Below, one piece after another: positions 42,662 through 50,482 of a stretch of DNA of 50,482 bases (position 1 is the first letter of the stretch; every line of letters begins with the position of its first letter). Made by a program: the position numbers and the translations under genes. This DNA is from Phycisphaerae bacterium (GTDB lineage Bacteria; Chloroflexota; Anaerolineae; 4572-78; J111), in the NCBI GenBank assembly GCA_028285035.1, contig JANQQF010000179.1, positions 1 through 50,482 on the forward strand. Reading direction: 5' to 3'. Under the pieces are notes generated by a model. The model saw nothing but the letters and a program-made list of their open reading frames with translations, searched no databases and had not been told where the DNA came from.

Positions 42662-43246
42662 TTATTCGCGGGTCCGATTAACCAAAGCCCAGCCTGCGGG
42701 CAAGGTCAAGGCAGCCAAAATAATCTTGGCGATGTCACCAGGAATGAAAGGGATTAGGCCAAATTCGAGGACTTTATCCCAGCCAGTAAACCCTGATAGC
42801 CACATAATCCCCAACGTATAAATGACAATATTTCCAATCAGCATTGCCAAACCAGCCGTCCATAGGGAGCGATCCCAGCCCCGCTCACACAGCCAGCCGA
42901 CAACAAAGGCAGCGGGCACAAATCCGACGAGATAACCGGCAGTTGGCCCCGCAAAGGTAGCAACTCCAGCCGCAGCACCAGCAAAAACGGGTAGCCCCAT
43001 CGCCCCCCAAGCCAGATACGTCAACATACTTAACGCTCCACGTCGGCTACCGAGAATAGCCCCAACCAATAATACCGCAAACGTTTGCCCCGTAACCGGA
43101 ACAGGCCAGAGCGGAATTTCGATTTGGGCAAATAGCGCCACCAGAATACTACCACCAATTACTAAACTTACATCACGCAACAGACTTGGCCGAGGCCAAA
43201 TTGCCTCGGCCAAATAAGATGGAACAACCTCACTTTGAACACTCAT
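42662..43246 (-). CDS. bioY: biotin transporter substrate-binding component BioY
   Basis: A 194-aa integral membrane protein, the S component of an ECF-type biotin transporter. AGGAG lies six bases before the ATG. The family pattern is clear: IPLWPVPVTGQTFAVLLVGA near 43-62 (biotin site), RRGALSMLTYLAWGAMGLPVFA, GPTAGYLVGFVPAAFVVGWL, GLIPFIPGDIAKIILAALTLP near the C-terminus, and about six hydrophobic helices. Some BioY proteins work alone, while others need the BioM/BioN energy module, which is not encoded nearby. It is 29 bp downstream of the ion channel gene on the same strand, so it may be co-transcribed with it. No biotin-repressor site is obvious in that short gap. Confidence 0.95.
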   Translation of the reverse strand: MSVQSEVVPSYLAEAIWPRPSLLRDVSLVIGGSILVALFAQIEIPLWPVPVTGQTFAVLLVGAILGSRRGALSMLTYLAWGAMGLPVFAGAAAGVATFAGPTAGYLVGFVPAAFVVGWLCERGWDRSLWTAGLAMLIGNIVIYTLGIMWLSGFTGWDKVLEFGLIPFIPGDIAKIILAALTLPAGWALVNRTRE

Positions 43247-43275
43247 AGTTTTCTCCTATAAAATAAAATTTAACT

Positions 43276-45180
43276 TCAATCTTCTGCCAATATAATGATC
43301 CGGTCTTCCGCCACAAATATCACTGGTTCAGATTTAACCGGGTTGAGTACAACCCCAAAGCGTTGCTTGGCATCCCTGGCCAAGTGGGCCAAACGATAAC
43401 CAAAAGCAACTTCTCCTCGACGAATTGCTGAGGCTACTACGGTATAAAAATTTACCGGTTCTCCTAACGTTACATAGTCCCCAGCCAGTCGAAGGTAAAT
43501 CTCAGTACCTTCTGCCGAAAATAGTTGCTCAAATACAATACCAAGTCGCTTGTTTTCAGCAAGCTGGGCCATAATTCGGCTGAGCAAATTATCACTGACG
43601 ATAAAATCATTGGCCTGCGTAACCGCCGCTAGCTCCCGATTACCAATATCTAACATCTCACTGACAACGGTAAAATGTTCGTCGCTCTTTTCGATGATGT
43701 TCCGCAGATGCAAGAGGGTGATCATCGTCTTGGTATCCGCTTTTTCGGTAGACAACGCATCTGAGTAACAAAGCACAATCACTTGATCAAAACGGGGAAT
43801 ATTAATCGAATTCAGCGTCTTACGGTCTGTGGTATCCCCTTGTTGAAATACAATTTCCTGATTTGTAACCCGTTCAATGAAAGTTGACAAATATTGTACC
43901 CCATTCGGCTCATCGGCCAGAATAAACAACTCAGAATTTGGGGGAACATATTGATTAAGTTCATCGATGATTTGAAAAATCTGATGATTCCACCCCAAAA
44001 TCAAGGTTCGATCAACTTCTGGCTTTGGATGAACCTTGGTCTGAATTAAATGCTCGGTCACAACATCTTCAGGGACTCTCCCACGTCGTAAATCGTGATC
44101 ATCCTCAGCAACGGCAATAATTTGTTCACCAGGATTAATCATCCGATCCACATCAGGATTAAGTAAAACTTCGTTCTCAGATGTAAAAACCCCGATAGGG
44201 CAAGCCGTTTCGTATTGAAGCAAAACTTGGCCAAATGGTTGCCCAATAAATCCAGAATCATCGTGAAAGTAAATCTCATCGCCTTCAAAATCAAAAATCT
44301 CATTGTAAACTACAGACAGGCCAGGTTGTAGGCAAGTTTGAGCAATCAATCGCGCAATAATGTCATTGGTTTGAACCATCTCCACTTCATCCTGGCCCAC
44401 CATGTTGATCAAATCCACACTCTTTTGTTCTTCTAATTCAACTACAATGTGATAGGGTCGCTCTCGACGCTTAGGATTATTTAAGATAGCCAAAACGATC
44501 TTAAAGGTGTAGGCGTCTGGGTCTTCAATTTCAGGGCTAGGGATGATAATCGACTTTGCGCCGTCGATATGAACCAATTCTAAATCAAGCAGATCAAGGG
44601 GGCTGCCGGCTCGTACAACAATGCGGGTACGCCCCATTTGACCAACATTCTCTTTGACTTCGTCCAGCCAAAAAACGGGATCATCTTCAGTTAGAATAGT
44701 GATACACGATCGCCCTTGATTCTCATTCGCAATGACCAATTGCTGGATGATCGGGAAGATTTTGGACGACGTTCCCAGAATAAGGACATGATCTTGTTCG
44801 GCCACAAAAGAGCGACCTTTTTGCAACTCCTCCAAACGGGTACTCAAAGCATTACTCAAAATACCAATCAGGGTACTAAGCACAAAAATTCCACCCATCG
44901 TCACCACAAACATGACGGATAGAAAGCCTATCGAGCCTTGATCCCCAGCCAGAGTGCCAGGATCGAGCGCGTGGAGGAACGTGATCCAAATCAAATCAAG
45001 AAATGAGAGCTGAGTGTTACCCTCAACCGGGATCAGTTGAAAAAAAATCAAACACGCTGAGGCAATGACCAAAATGGCCAGGGTCCCTATCGCTAGGCCG
45101 CCAATTTGGCTAACAACCCCCTTGGCCATCAGATTATCAAATTCGTAATGTAGTTTTTGGGACCAGGTGATTTTTTCCAT
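43276..45180 (-). CDS. CASTOR/POLLUX-like ion channel with RCK-type domains
   Basis: A 634-aa membrane channel subunit. The first membrane helix is about 25-48 (QIGGLAIGTLAILVIASACLIFF), a pore-like loop about 62-86 contains FLHALDPGTLAGDQGS, and the second helix is about 88-110. Two large cytoplasmic RCK/TrkA-N-like Rossmann units follow, one beginning HVLILGTSSKIFPIIQQL near 131 and the second beginning TLILGWNHQIFQIIDEL near 393, each with a C-terminal sensor part. The layout and the DPGTLAGDQGS pore segment match the castor/pollux (SYM8) family first known from plant nuclear envelopes, with bacterial homologues. In bacteria the ion (potassium or calcium) is unsettled. The final residues EDRIIILAED match the start of the family's C-terminal sheet. 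No ribosome binding site is clear. Confidence 0.85.
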   Translation of the reverse strand: MEKITWSQKLHYEFDNLMAKGVVSQIGGLAIGTLAILVIASACLIFFQLIPVEGNTQLSFLDLIWITFLHALDPGTLAGDQGSIGFLSVMFVVTMGGIFVLSTLIGILSNALSTRLEELQKGRSFVAEQDHVLILGTSSKIFPIIQQLVIANENQGRSCITILTEDDPVFWLDEVKENVGQMGRTRIVVRAGSPLDLLDLELVHIDGAKSIIIPSPEIEDPDAYTFKIVLAILNNPKRRERPYHIVVELEEQKSVDLINMVGQDEVEMVQTNDIIARLIAQTCLQPGLSVVYNEIFDFEGDEIYFHDDSGFIGQPFGQVLLQYETACPIGVFTSENEVLLNPDVDRMINPGEQIIAVAEDDHDLRRGRVPEDVVTEHLIQTKVHPKPEVDRTLILGWNHQIFQIIDELNQYVPPNSELFILADEPNGVQYLSTFIERVTNQEIVFQQGDTTDRKTLNSINIPRFDQVIVLCYSDALSTEKADTKTMITLLHLRNIIEKSDEHFTVVSEMLDIGNRELAAVTQANDFIVSDNLLSRIMAQLAENKRLGIVFEQLFSAEGTEIYLRLAGDYVTLGEPVNFYTVVASAIRRGEVAFGYRLAHLARDAKQRFGVVLNPVKSEPVIFVAEDRIIILAED

Positions 45181-45267
45181 AATCAGGCGGTTTTACAGGC
45201 GCTAGATTTCAGATCATCCAGACAACTTTACCCATTGGGTCATGCCGATTATACTATAGCCATAATC

Positions 45268-45361
45268 TAAACCCTAACCTGGACACGTCAAAATAAAAAG
45301 GGGTAAGTTTAAAGCAGTTTTTTGTGCAATAAAACACGAATTTGATCAGTTAAACCCTAAC
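45268..45361. repeat. TAAACCCTAAC direct repeat upstream of the thiolase-like gene
   Basis: An 11-bp sequence occurs at 45268-45278 and again at 45351-45361, 83 bp apart, the second just before the ribosome binding site. It may be chance or a binding site pair. Confidence 0.3.
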
Positions 45362-45379
45362 AGATAGGAGTCCATTCCA

Positions 45380-46540
45380 GTGCAACATACTCTTCGTGAT
45401 GTCAGTATTGTTGGTATCGGACAAATTCCCGTTCGGAAAGAAAGCAATCAATCCTTAAAAGAAATGGGGGCCGAGGTCGTCCGATTGGCAATGAAGGATG
45501 CCGGTATTGACCGGGTTGATGCCTTATTTGCCGGGAATATGCTGGCTGACGAGTTGCAAAATCAAAAACACGTCGCCACCCTTATTGCCAGTGAAGCGGG
45601 GTTACGCGGGGCCGAAGCGTTGCAGGTTCGAGCAGCCACCGCGACCGGAGCGGCAGCCCTACGGATGGCTTACTTTGCCGTGGCTAGCGGGGAAGCTCGG
45701 TTAGCCGTGGCCCTTGGTGTTGAGAAGATGGGCAAAGGTATTGATGCCACGCCGGCCTTGGCCAAAGCCCTTGATGCAGACACCGAAACTGCCGAAGGGG
45801 CTACGTTGCTCAGTCAAAATGCGCGGCTAATGGAAATGTACATCAATCAGTATGAAGCCAACGTGGATGATTTCAACAATTTTTCGTTGAACGCCCATCG
45901 AAATGCTCGAACTAATCCAAATGCCTTGTTCAAAGATAAGACAGTCAGCCGAAAGATTATCCGAGAATCCCCGGTCATTGCTCCGCCGATGCGTCTATAT
46001 GATGCTTCGCCCGTGTGTGATGGGGCTGCAGCAGTGATCCTAACCCGAAGTAATGAGGCCCGAGCCTACACAGACCAACCTGTTAAAATTTTGAGTTCCA
46101 GTGTCGCGACAGACTACTTTCGCATTGCTGATCGGCCCGAACCCCTTCATCTTTATGCGGCAGCCAAATCTGCTCACGAAGCATTTCGAAAAGCCAATGT
46201 TCATCGGAATGATATTGACTTCTACGAGGTTCACGATGCTTTTAGCATTATGGCTTGTCTACTCCTAGAGGCAGTTGGTTTCGCTAAACCCGGTCAGGGG
46301 TGGCGCTTGGCGGCTGACAATGAAATTAATCTGCGCGGATCATTGCCTGTCTCAACCTTTGGGGGGCTGAAGGCACGGGGCCATCCCGTGGGAGCGACCG
46401 CCTTGTATCAGACCTGTGAAATCGTTTTGCAGTTGAAGGAACAAGCTGGGAAAAATCAAGTGCACGATGCCAAACTAGCTCTGTTGCAAAGCGTTGGCGG
46501 TGCGGCCAGTACGGTACTGACTCATATCTTTGGCATCTAA
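45380..46540 (+). CDS. thiolase-like protein lacking the nucleophilic cysteine
   Basis: A 386-aa thiolase-fold protein of the SCP-x/lipid-transfer subgroup. TAGGAG lies nine bases before the GTG start. Thiolase landmarks: a start MQHTLRDVSIVGIGQIPVRK, the nucleophile segment VRAATATGAAALRMAY near 83-98, EVHDAFSIMAC, and KARGHPVGATAL at 331-342 with H335. The nucleophile Cys of the usual EAACASG is Thr here (T87), and the second Cys near the C-terminus is Ser (LLQSVGGA). Without both Cys, ordinary thiolysis or Claisen condensation looks impossible. Alternatives are a binding scaffold or decarboxylating activity. A DUF35 zinc-ribbon partner, common next to such genes, is absent; a BrkB-family membrane protein follows instead. 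At 386 residues it has a normal length. Confidence 0.85.
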   Translation: MQHTLRDVSIVGIGQIPVRKESNQSLKEMGAEVVRLAMKDAGIDRVDALFAGNMLADELQNQKHVATLIASEAGLRGAEALQVRAATATGAAALRMAYFAVASGEARLAVALGVEKMGKGIDATPALAKALDADTETAEGATLLSQNARLMEMYINQYEANVDDFNNFSLNAHRNARTNPNALFKDKTVSRKIIRESPVIAPPMRLYDASPVCDGAAAVILTRSNEARAYTDQPVKILSSSVATDYFRIADRPEPLHLYAAAKSAHEAFRKANVHRNDIDFYEVHDAFSIMACLLLEAVGFAKPGQGWRLAADNEINLRGSLPVSTFGGLKARGHPVGATALYQTCEIVLQLKEQAGKNQVHDAKLALLQSVGGAASTVLTHIFGI

Positions 46541-46544
46541 ATCA

Positions 46545-47483
46545 ATGAAACGCATCCGACAACTTTACAAAAGTACGCAAAGATTTCTAAAAAAGAATTT
46601 CAGCATTAAACAGGGCGGTGTGGTCGGCGTAACGGTCAAAACCATTCAAAGCTTCAATGAAGCACGCGCCACTCAAGCTGCGGCGAGTATTGCGTATTAT
46701 GCTCTGTTTTCCCTTTTTCCACTGATTCTAATTTTAATTGCCTTTGGCACCGTGATCCTAAGAGATCCACAAATTGTGGAACAAGTTCTTGCGTATACAG
46801 CCCAAGTATTACCCATCGCGCAAAACTTAGTGCAGCAAAATATAGAGCAGGCCTTGGCGCTACGAGGCACTGTCGGGGTGCTTGCTGGAATTGGTTTACT
46901 TTGGTCCGCTTCAGGCGTCTTTGTCATGTTAGCCAGAAACATTAACTTAGCTTGGGAAGGGGCTGAGGAGCGGAATTTTCTCGAAAGCCGAATGGTGGGC
47001 TTAATGATCGTCGTTTTAGTCATTGCCCTACCATTCCTATCATTCATTTCCTCGACACTATTCAGTCTGTTACCCTGGCTTGATGGGAATGCACCCTTGT
47101 GGGGCGCAGTGTCCTTATATGATACCCTCACTTGGCAAGTTATTACTCGTTTAATCCCTTGGTTCTTTATTTTTATCATGTTTCTATGTTTGTATCGCTG
47201 GGTGCCAACCGTCGAGGTCCGTTGGGCAGAAGCCCTGTGGGGTGCCTTGATTGCTGCATCAGCCTGGGAAATTGTTAAGTTTGGTTTCACCCAATTTTTA
47301 GGCAGTGGTCTGGCTCAATATCAACTGATTTACGGCTCCCTCGGAACCGTTATAGCCTTAATGTTATGGATTTATCTCAGCAGTGTGATCATTTTGTTTG
47401 GTGCACATCTGAGTGGGGCATTGACTTTTTTCTATCAAAAAGAGAAGCGGCAGCGTAAAAAGAAAAAGCCCAACCGCAGTTGA
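46545..47483 (+). CDS. YihY/BrkB-family membrane protein
   Basis: A 312-aa integral membrane protein. The ATG at 46545 is used; a TTG at 46530 would overlap the thiolase-like gene. The family starts with a soluble helix carrying SFNEARATQAAASIAYYALFS near 38-58 (conserved AA.SIAYY..FS). About six membrane helices follow, including LFPLILILIAFGTVIL, TVGVLAGIGLLWSASGVFVML, GLMIVVLVIALPFLSF, IPWFFIFIMFLCLYRW and VIALMLWIYLSSVIILFG. An NLAWEG segment comes after the third helix. The C-terminus is basic (EKRQRKKKKPNRS). Older databases call this ribonuclease BN, but that RNase activity belongs to another protein; the true role is unknown. It lies four bases after the thiolase-like stop, so the two form one operon. 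Confidence 0.9.
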   Translation: MKRIRQLYKSTQRFLKKNFSIKQGGVVGVTVKTIQSFNEARATQAAASIAYYALFSLFPLILILIAFGTVILRDPQIVEQVLAYTAQVLPIAQNLVQQNIEQALALRGTVGVLAGIGLLWSASGVFVMLARNINLAWEGAEERNFLESRMVGLMIVVLVIALPFLSFISSTLFSLLPWLDGNAPLWGAVSLYDTLTWQVITRLIPWFFIFIMFLCLYRWVPTVEVRWAEALWGALIAASAWEIVKFGFTQFLGSGLAQYQLIYGSLGTVIALMLWIYLSSVIILFGAHLSGALTFFYQKEKRQRKKKKPNRS

Positions 47484-47490
47484 GCTTTTT
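47463..47490. terminator. bidirectional terminator overlapping the YihY/BrkB stop codon
   Basis: AAAAAGC(C)CAAC/GTTG(A)GCTTTTT with a 4-nt loop. The TGA stop lies inside the right arm, so the last codons form half of the stem. It also serves the convergent AAA ATPase gene, whose stop lies 22 bp away. Confidence 0.8.
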
Positions 47491-47511
47491 GTGAAATTTC
47501 AGAGCGTCGGT

Positions 47512-48891
47512 CTACAAAATTCTACCATCCGACGCCTTAACAAAGTAGCCATTACACGCCTCTTCGATCAAGGTAGGTGTCATATGCAGCGGCTCGCCCG
47601 CATATTCACACAGTACACGCACCGCCTTTAGCACATCACGAGGGTGCACCGCCTGAAGCGGTTTTTTCGGTTTACGGTACCATTCATTCAGCAGATAAAG
47701 GAAGGAGTCGCGATCTACGCCGGGGAAACCTAATAGTTTGGCTTGCAGTTCAAATATTTGATAAAACATTCGCTCGTCTGGCCCAAACACACCCACCTTG
47801 AGCTGAATACGACGGAGAAACGCCCCATCCACCAAGTCTTCCGGATCCAAGTTCGTACTAAAGACGAGGAGCTGCTTAAATGGTATTTCAAAGGTCATTC
47901 CTGAGTTCAGACGCATAAAGTCAATCTCGGTCTCAAGCGGGACAATCCAACGGTTAAGCAGTTCAGTTGGGCTGATTTGTTGTCGCCCAAAGTCATCAAT
48001 CAGGAACATTCCACAGTTGGCCTTCATCTGTAGCGGCGCTTCATAGAACTTGGCCGTATCTTCATAACGTAGATCAAGGTGGGCCATAGTGAGCTCCCCC
48101 CCAACCATCACAGACGGACGTTTAATCAGCGCCCACCGCTTATCCGCATCGCCTCGCTCATCGTTACTGGGTTTGTGAATGAGGGTATCATATAACTGAA
48201 TAATACCCCCACCAATGGTCACCGCATAGGGCATCCAAATCGGGTCATTCCCCCCAAGCATCTCGGCAATGGCTTCCGAAATCGTTGTTTTACCATTACC
48301 CGGTGGACCATAGAGGAACAAGGAGGAACCAGCATTAACGGCGGGACCAATTTTACGGTCAAAATCTTGGGGCAAGATTAAGTGGGAAAGGGCCGATTGA
48401 ACTTCATCGCGTGACAATTTACGAATAGAGGATTGTAACAAAACAGATTTGTTATATTTCTCCAATGGCACAGGGGCAGGACCAACATACTGGGTCCGTT
48501 CCATTGCCTCACGGGCTCGCTCCCGACCTGTATCTGTCAATGAATAAACATAACCTCGACGACCTAAACTCCCAACGGCTTTGGCGACCTCAATAAAGTG
48601 CTCTTGTTGCATTTGTGCCAGCAAAGAGTCCATCACCCGATAGGGCAATTTTATCACCTCTTCTGCATGGGTAGCGCTCACCTCACCTTCGTTGTAGGTG
48701 AGACGTAACAGAATCTCTATCACTGCCCCAACATTAATATCAAGCTCATCGGGTGATGGAGGCGGCTCTAATAGCTCCGGCATTCCATCAAATCGTTGGA
48801 CACTTGGTACATTTAATTGTGCTGTAGAACCTGGGCGCCCACCAATGGGGCCAGTTTTATGGAGTTGCTTTAAATTTCCAGTCACAGCCAT
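47512..48891 (-). CDS. winged-helix AAA ATPase
   Basis: A 459-aa cytoplasmic ATPase. GGAG lies eight bases before the ATG. Residues about 55-130 form a winged helix (NVGAVIEILLRLTYNEGEV, then HFIEVAKAVGSLGRRGYVYSL), followed by a linker and the AAA core. Walker A is GPPGNGKTT at 195-203; Walker B is in GMFLIDDFGRQ near 290; sensor 1 is FSTNLD near 350; an arginine finger candidate lies in GAFLRRIQ. The C-terminal helical lid runs to the end (HPRDVLKAVRVLCEYAG). The domain order and the IDDFGRQ motif match a family of stand-alone AAA proteins in Chloroflexota and delta-proteobacteria whose cellular role has not been worked out. It converges with the YihY/BrkB gene at a shared terminator. Confidence 0.85.
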   Translation of the reverse strand: MAVTGNLKQLHKTGPIGGRPGSTAQLNVPSVQRFDGMPELLEPPPSPDELDINVGAVIEILLRLTYNEGEVSATHAEEVIKLPYRVMDSLLAQMQQEHFIEVAKAVGSLGRRGYVYSLTDTGRERAREAMERTQYVGPAPVPLEKYNKSVLLQSSIRKLSRDEVQSALSHLILPQDFDRKIGPAVNAGSSLFLYGPPGNGKTTISEAIAEMLGGNDPIWMPYAVTIGGGIIQLYDTLIHKPSNDERGDADKRWALIKRPSVMVGGELTMAHLDLRYEDTAKFYEAPLQMKANCGMFLIDDFGRQQISPTELLNRWIVPLETEIDFMRLNSGMTFEIPFKQLLVFSTNLDPEDLVDGAFLRRIQLKVGVFGPDERMFYQIFELQAKLLGFPGVDRDSFLYLLNEWYRKPKKPLQAVHPRDVLKAVRVLCEYAGEPLHMTPTLIEEACNGYFVKASDGRIL

Positions 48892-48952
48892 TCCTTACAC
48901 TCCAGTTGTGTGTATCTTGTTACAAGTTATCAGTCTATAGATTGATATTCAA

Positions 48953-49273
48953 TTATTCCTGGGAGGGTATGAAAAATTGAAACACTTTTTTGGCAGGTAC
49001 AATTTTCTCTTCGTAATCGCGAACCATTTTAAGTAAGCGTTCTTTACCACTATTCCACGCTTCACTTTTCATGACATCGCGCAATTTGTCTTCACTATCG
49101 GCCCGAAGAACGATGAGACGCATAGGATAGTCGCCATAGGCTGTATGCCAACCTTCGACCATTACTAAATCCATATTCTGCAAGCTTGGCAAAAACTCTC
49201 CCAATACATATCGATAGTATTCAGCTTCGCGATTGGGCCTTATATTGTAAGCAAGTAGGAGCTTAACTTCCAT
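48953..49273 (-). CDS. small NIPSNAP-like/dimeric alpha-beta-barrel protein
   Basis: A 106-aa soluble protein. It starts MEVKLLLAYNIRPNREAEYY, then YRYVLGEFLPSLQNMDLVMV, AYGDYPMRLIVLRADSEDKL and KMVRDYEEKIVPAKKVFQFF. Strands alternating with two amphipathic helices and the length fit the ferredoxin-like dimeric alpha-beta-barrel group (NIPSNAP, EthD, ABM). No active-site residues stand out. No ribosome binding site is obvious. It lies between the AAA ATPase gene and the AraC regulator gene, all on the minus strand, with a 61-bp gap to the ATPase gene. Confidence 0.6.
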   Translation of the reverse strand: MEVKLLLAYNIRPNREAEYYRYVLGEFLPSLQNMDLVMVEGWHTAYGDYPMRLIVLRADSEDKLRDVMKSEAWNSGKERLLKMVRDYEEKIVPAKKVFQFFIPSQE

Positions 49274-49397
49274 ATTAATTTTTAGTAACTAATCTTTAGT
49301 ACTAATCCCCGATTAAGATAAATATGCCCAATTATATCACGCTGGGCATGTTATGCCAAACGACTACAAAGTTGCATTTAAGGTAAAGGAGTGAGAC

Positions 49398-50315
49398 TTA
49401 ATATTGTTTGATAAATTGACGGGGGGATACACCCAACACACGTTTGAACACCCTTGAAAAATAGCGGACATCATCATAACCTACCTCAATGGCAGCTTGG
49501 GAAATTGATAGATGTTGCTCCCGTAATAATCGGCTCGCTTGCTTGATCCGATAATGGGTGTGATATTGATGGGGAGACTTCCCCAGCCACTCTTTAAACA
49601 AAGATCGTAACCTTGAGGGGCTCATATTAACCGAAGCGGCCATTTCAATCGCATTAAATGGGGTGGCATAATTTTCAGTTAGATAGGTTATTGCATTTCG
49701 AACAACTTCAGGGTAAGAGGACTGGAAATCCGACGAACCGTGACGTAAAAACGCCATCCGGGCGATCAATTCATAAAAAATACCGATTGCTTTGATAGAA
49801 TAGCCATATTGTTGAAAAATAAGCACTTCTCGAATGTCTGCAAACTTCTCTCGAATATCTTTATCTTCAGCTAAGTCAATATAACAAATGTCTGGCTTTT
49901 CACCCAACACCATCGGCCAATCGCCCGCTATGGCCAACCAATCGTATTGAATACGAGAGCCCCGGTAATAGAATGATTGTCCAGCGGGGATGATCATTAT
50001 GTCACCGGGTTGAACCTCAATAGTTCGATTACGATATTCAAAGATTGCCGAGCCATTCAAATGGTAAAATATTTGAGTAGAATGGGTCCAATGAAAATCG
50101 CCCGTCATATAATTCGGCTTACTGGTGAACTGCCCTACACGCTCAAGCCAAAAATCAAGCGAGAATTCTTCTGGGGTCCCATACCCCACTCGCCAGTATT
50201 CATATCGTTCAGGATGAATACCATAACAGGTTCCGCCGGCCATCGGCAGAACGAGTCGGCGGTCTTTGTCCAATTTGTCAGTTGGTTTGTCCTGGAATCC
50301 AGTCATGATGTCCAC
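49398..50315 (-). CDS. AraC-family transcriptional regulator
   Basis: A 305-aa regulator with an N-terminal cupin (about 60-140: THSTQIFYHLNGSAIFEYRN, IEVQPGDIMIIPAGQSFYYR) and a C-terminal AraC HTH (about 205-305). The first helix pair is AIEMAASVNMSPSRLRSLFK; the second is SISQAAIEVGYDDVRYFSRV, then FKRVLGVSPRQF. Cupin-type AraC proteins sense a small molecule, often a sugar, at the dimer interface. Start: a GTG at 50315 or an ATG three codons later; neither has a clear ribosome binding site. A good promoter lies 24-52 bp upstream. Its target is likely beyond the right edge or elsewhere, since the window holds no sugar-transport gene. Confidence 0.9.
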   Translation of the reverse strand: MDIMTGFQDKPTDKLDKDRRLVLPMAGGTCYGIHPERYEYWRVGYGTPEEFSLDFWLERVGQFTSKPNYMTGDFHWTHSTQIFYHLNGSAIFEYRNRTIEVQPGDIMIIPAGQSFYYRGSRIQYDWLAIAGDWPMVLGEKPDICYIDLAEDKDIREKFADIREVLIFQQYGYSIKAIGIFYELIARMAFLRHGSSDFQSSYPEVVRNAITYLTENYATPFNAIEMAASVNMSPSRLRSLFKEWLGKSPHQYHTHYRIKQASRLLREQHLSISQAAIEVGYDDVRYFSRVFKRVLGVSPRQFIKQY

Positions 50316-50338
50316 ATTGTTTCACAAATAATGGCTTT

Positions 50339-50367
50339 ATAATACTAGCATTATTTTTTTTAGTAAA
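50339..50367 (-). promoter_or_regulatory. sigma-70-type promoter of the AraC regulator
   Basis: Minus strand TTTACT, exactly 17 bp, TATTAT. The spacer contains an A/T tract. The predicted start of transcription is about 17 nt before the GTG start codon. Confidence 0.45.
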
Positions 50368-50414
50368 CCGTAAGAAGTTTTGAGGGTATATTTCAGTTAT
50401 GGGGCGAGAATTGG

Positions 50415-50482
50415 GCCGACGTTCGGCTCGAGCTTCGGCCGGGAATAAATCCCCGGCCTATGTTAGGTTGAAGCCCGCTGAA
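50415..50482. repeat. GC-rich hairpin repeat, cut by the window edge
   Basis: A small stem GCCGA/TCGGC (50415-50427) is followed by GGCCGGG/CCCGGCC around AATAAATC (50437-50458), then TATGTTAGGTTGAAGCCCGC. Hairpins of this form followed by a GAAGCCCGC run look like dispersed intergenic elements. Only one copy is in the window and its right part is missing. Confidence 0.5.

Noticed and set aside
43247..43275. biotin-repressor site or riboswitch before bioY
   Set aside because: The gap is only 29 bp and no dyad or structured RNA is visible.

Overview
The window looks like a chromosomal segment of a Chloroflexota bacterium, probably Anaerolineae-like. This is inferred from gene content, not from a marker gene. 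The clues are a caspase-STAND-WD40 protein, Thr/Pro-rich lipoprotein and DUF11 surface proteins, secreted proteins ending in a short YLP-type tail, a dockerin/cohesin surface enzyme, several multi-GAF histidine kinases, and a mixture of housekeeping and defence genes. No rRNA, tRNA or CRISPR array was found.

Left part (1-8.4 kb): a probable group II intron 5' end runs off the left edge on the minus strand. It sits directly after a terminator hairpin that follows the C-terminal remnant of a secreted beta-helix gene. Next come an unrecognised 419-aa gene, a response-regulator/histidine-kinase hybrid, a secreted two-domain DUF1566 protein, and three adjacent zinc-ribbon genes, two of them membrane-anchored paralogues. 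A broken GNAT acetyltransferase follows.

Defence-like part (8.4-23.9 kb): a membrane-spanning caspase-STAND NTPase with 14 WD40 repeats; a 60-aa two-helix membrane protein with its own promoter, long leader and terminator; a decayed zinc-finger gene; a DUF262-DUF1524 nuclease with a C-terminal HEPN-like motif; a type ISP-like restriction-modification enzyme split by one frameshift; an unknown 135-aa protein; and an XRE regulator. The XRE regulator is divergent from a 94-aa gene across two matching 17-bp operators. A coiled-coil membrane protein, a 208-nt stretch with no cytosine, a cluster of TGTACG repeats and a protein made of two XRE domains follow.

Middle part (24-37.4 kb): DusB-like tRNA-dihydrouridine synthase translationally coupled to a pentapeptide-repeat protein; a DUF11 surface protein with an LPETG tail; a run of M20 peptidase, lipid A-type acyltransferase and Thr/Pro-rich lipoprotein genes; and a 2108-aa membrane-anchored surface protein with two beta-helices, two cohesin-like modules, dockerin, LamG and an esterase.

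Right part (37.4-50.5 kb): across a 685-bp regulatory region lies a divergent operon of multi-GAF histidine kinase, sirtuin and GNAT acetyltransferase with ATGA overlaps. After it come bioY, a CASTOR/POLLUX-like ion channel, a thiolase-like protein lacking its nucleophilic cysteine, a YihY/BrkB membrane protein, a winged-helix AAA ATPase, a small alpha/beta protein and an AraC regulator. The right edge cuts into a GC-rich hairpin repeat.
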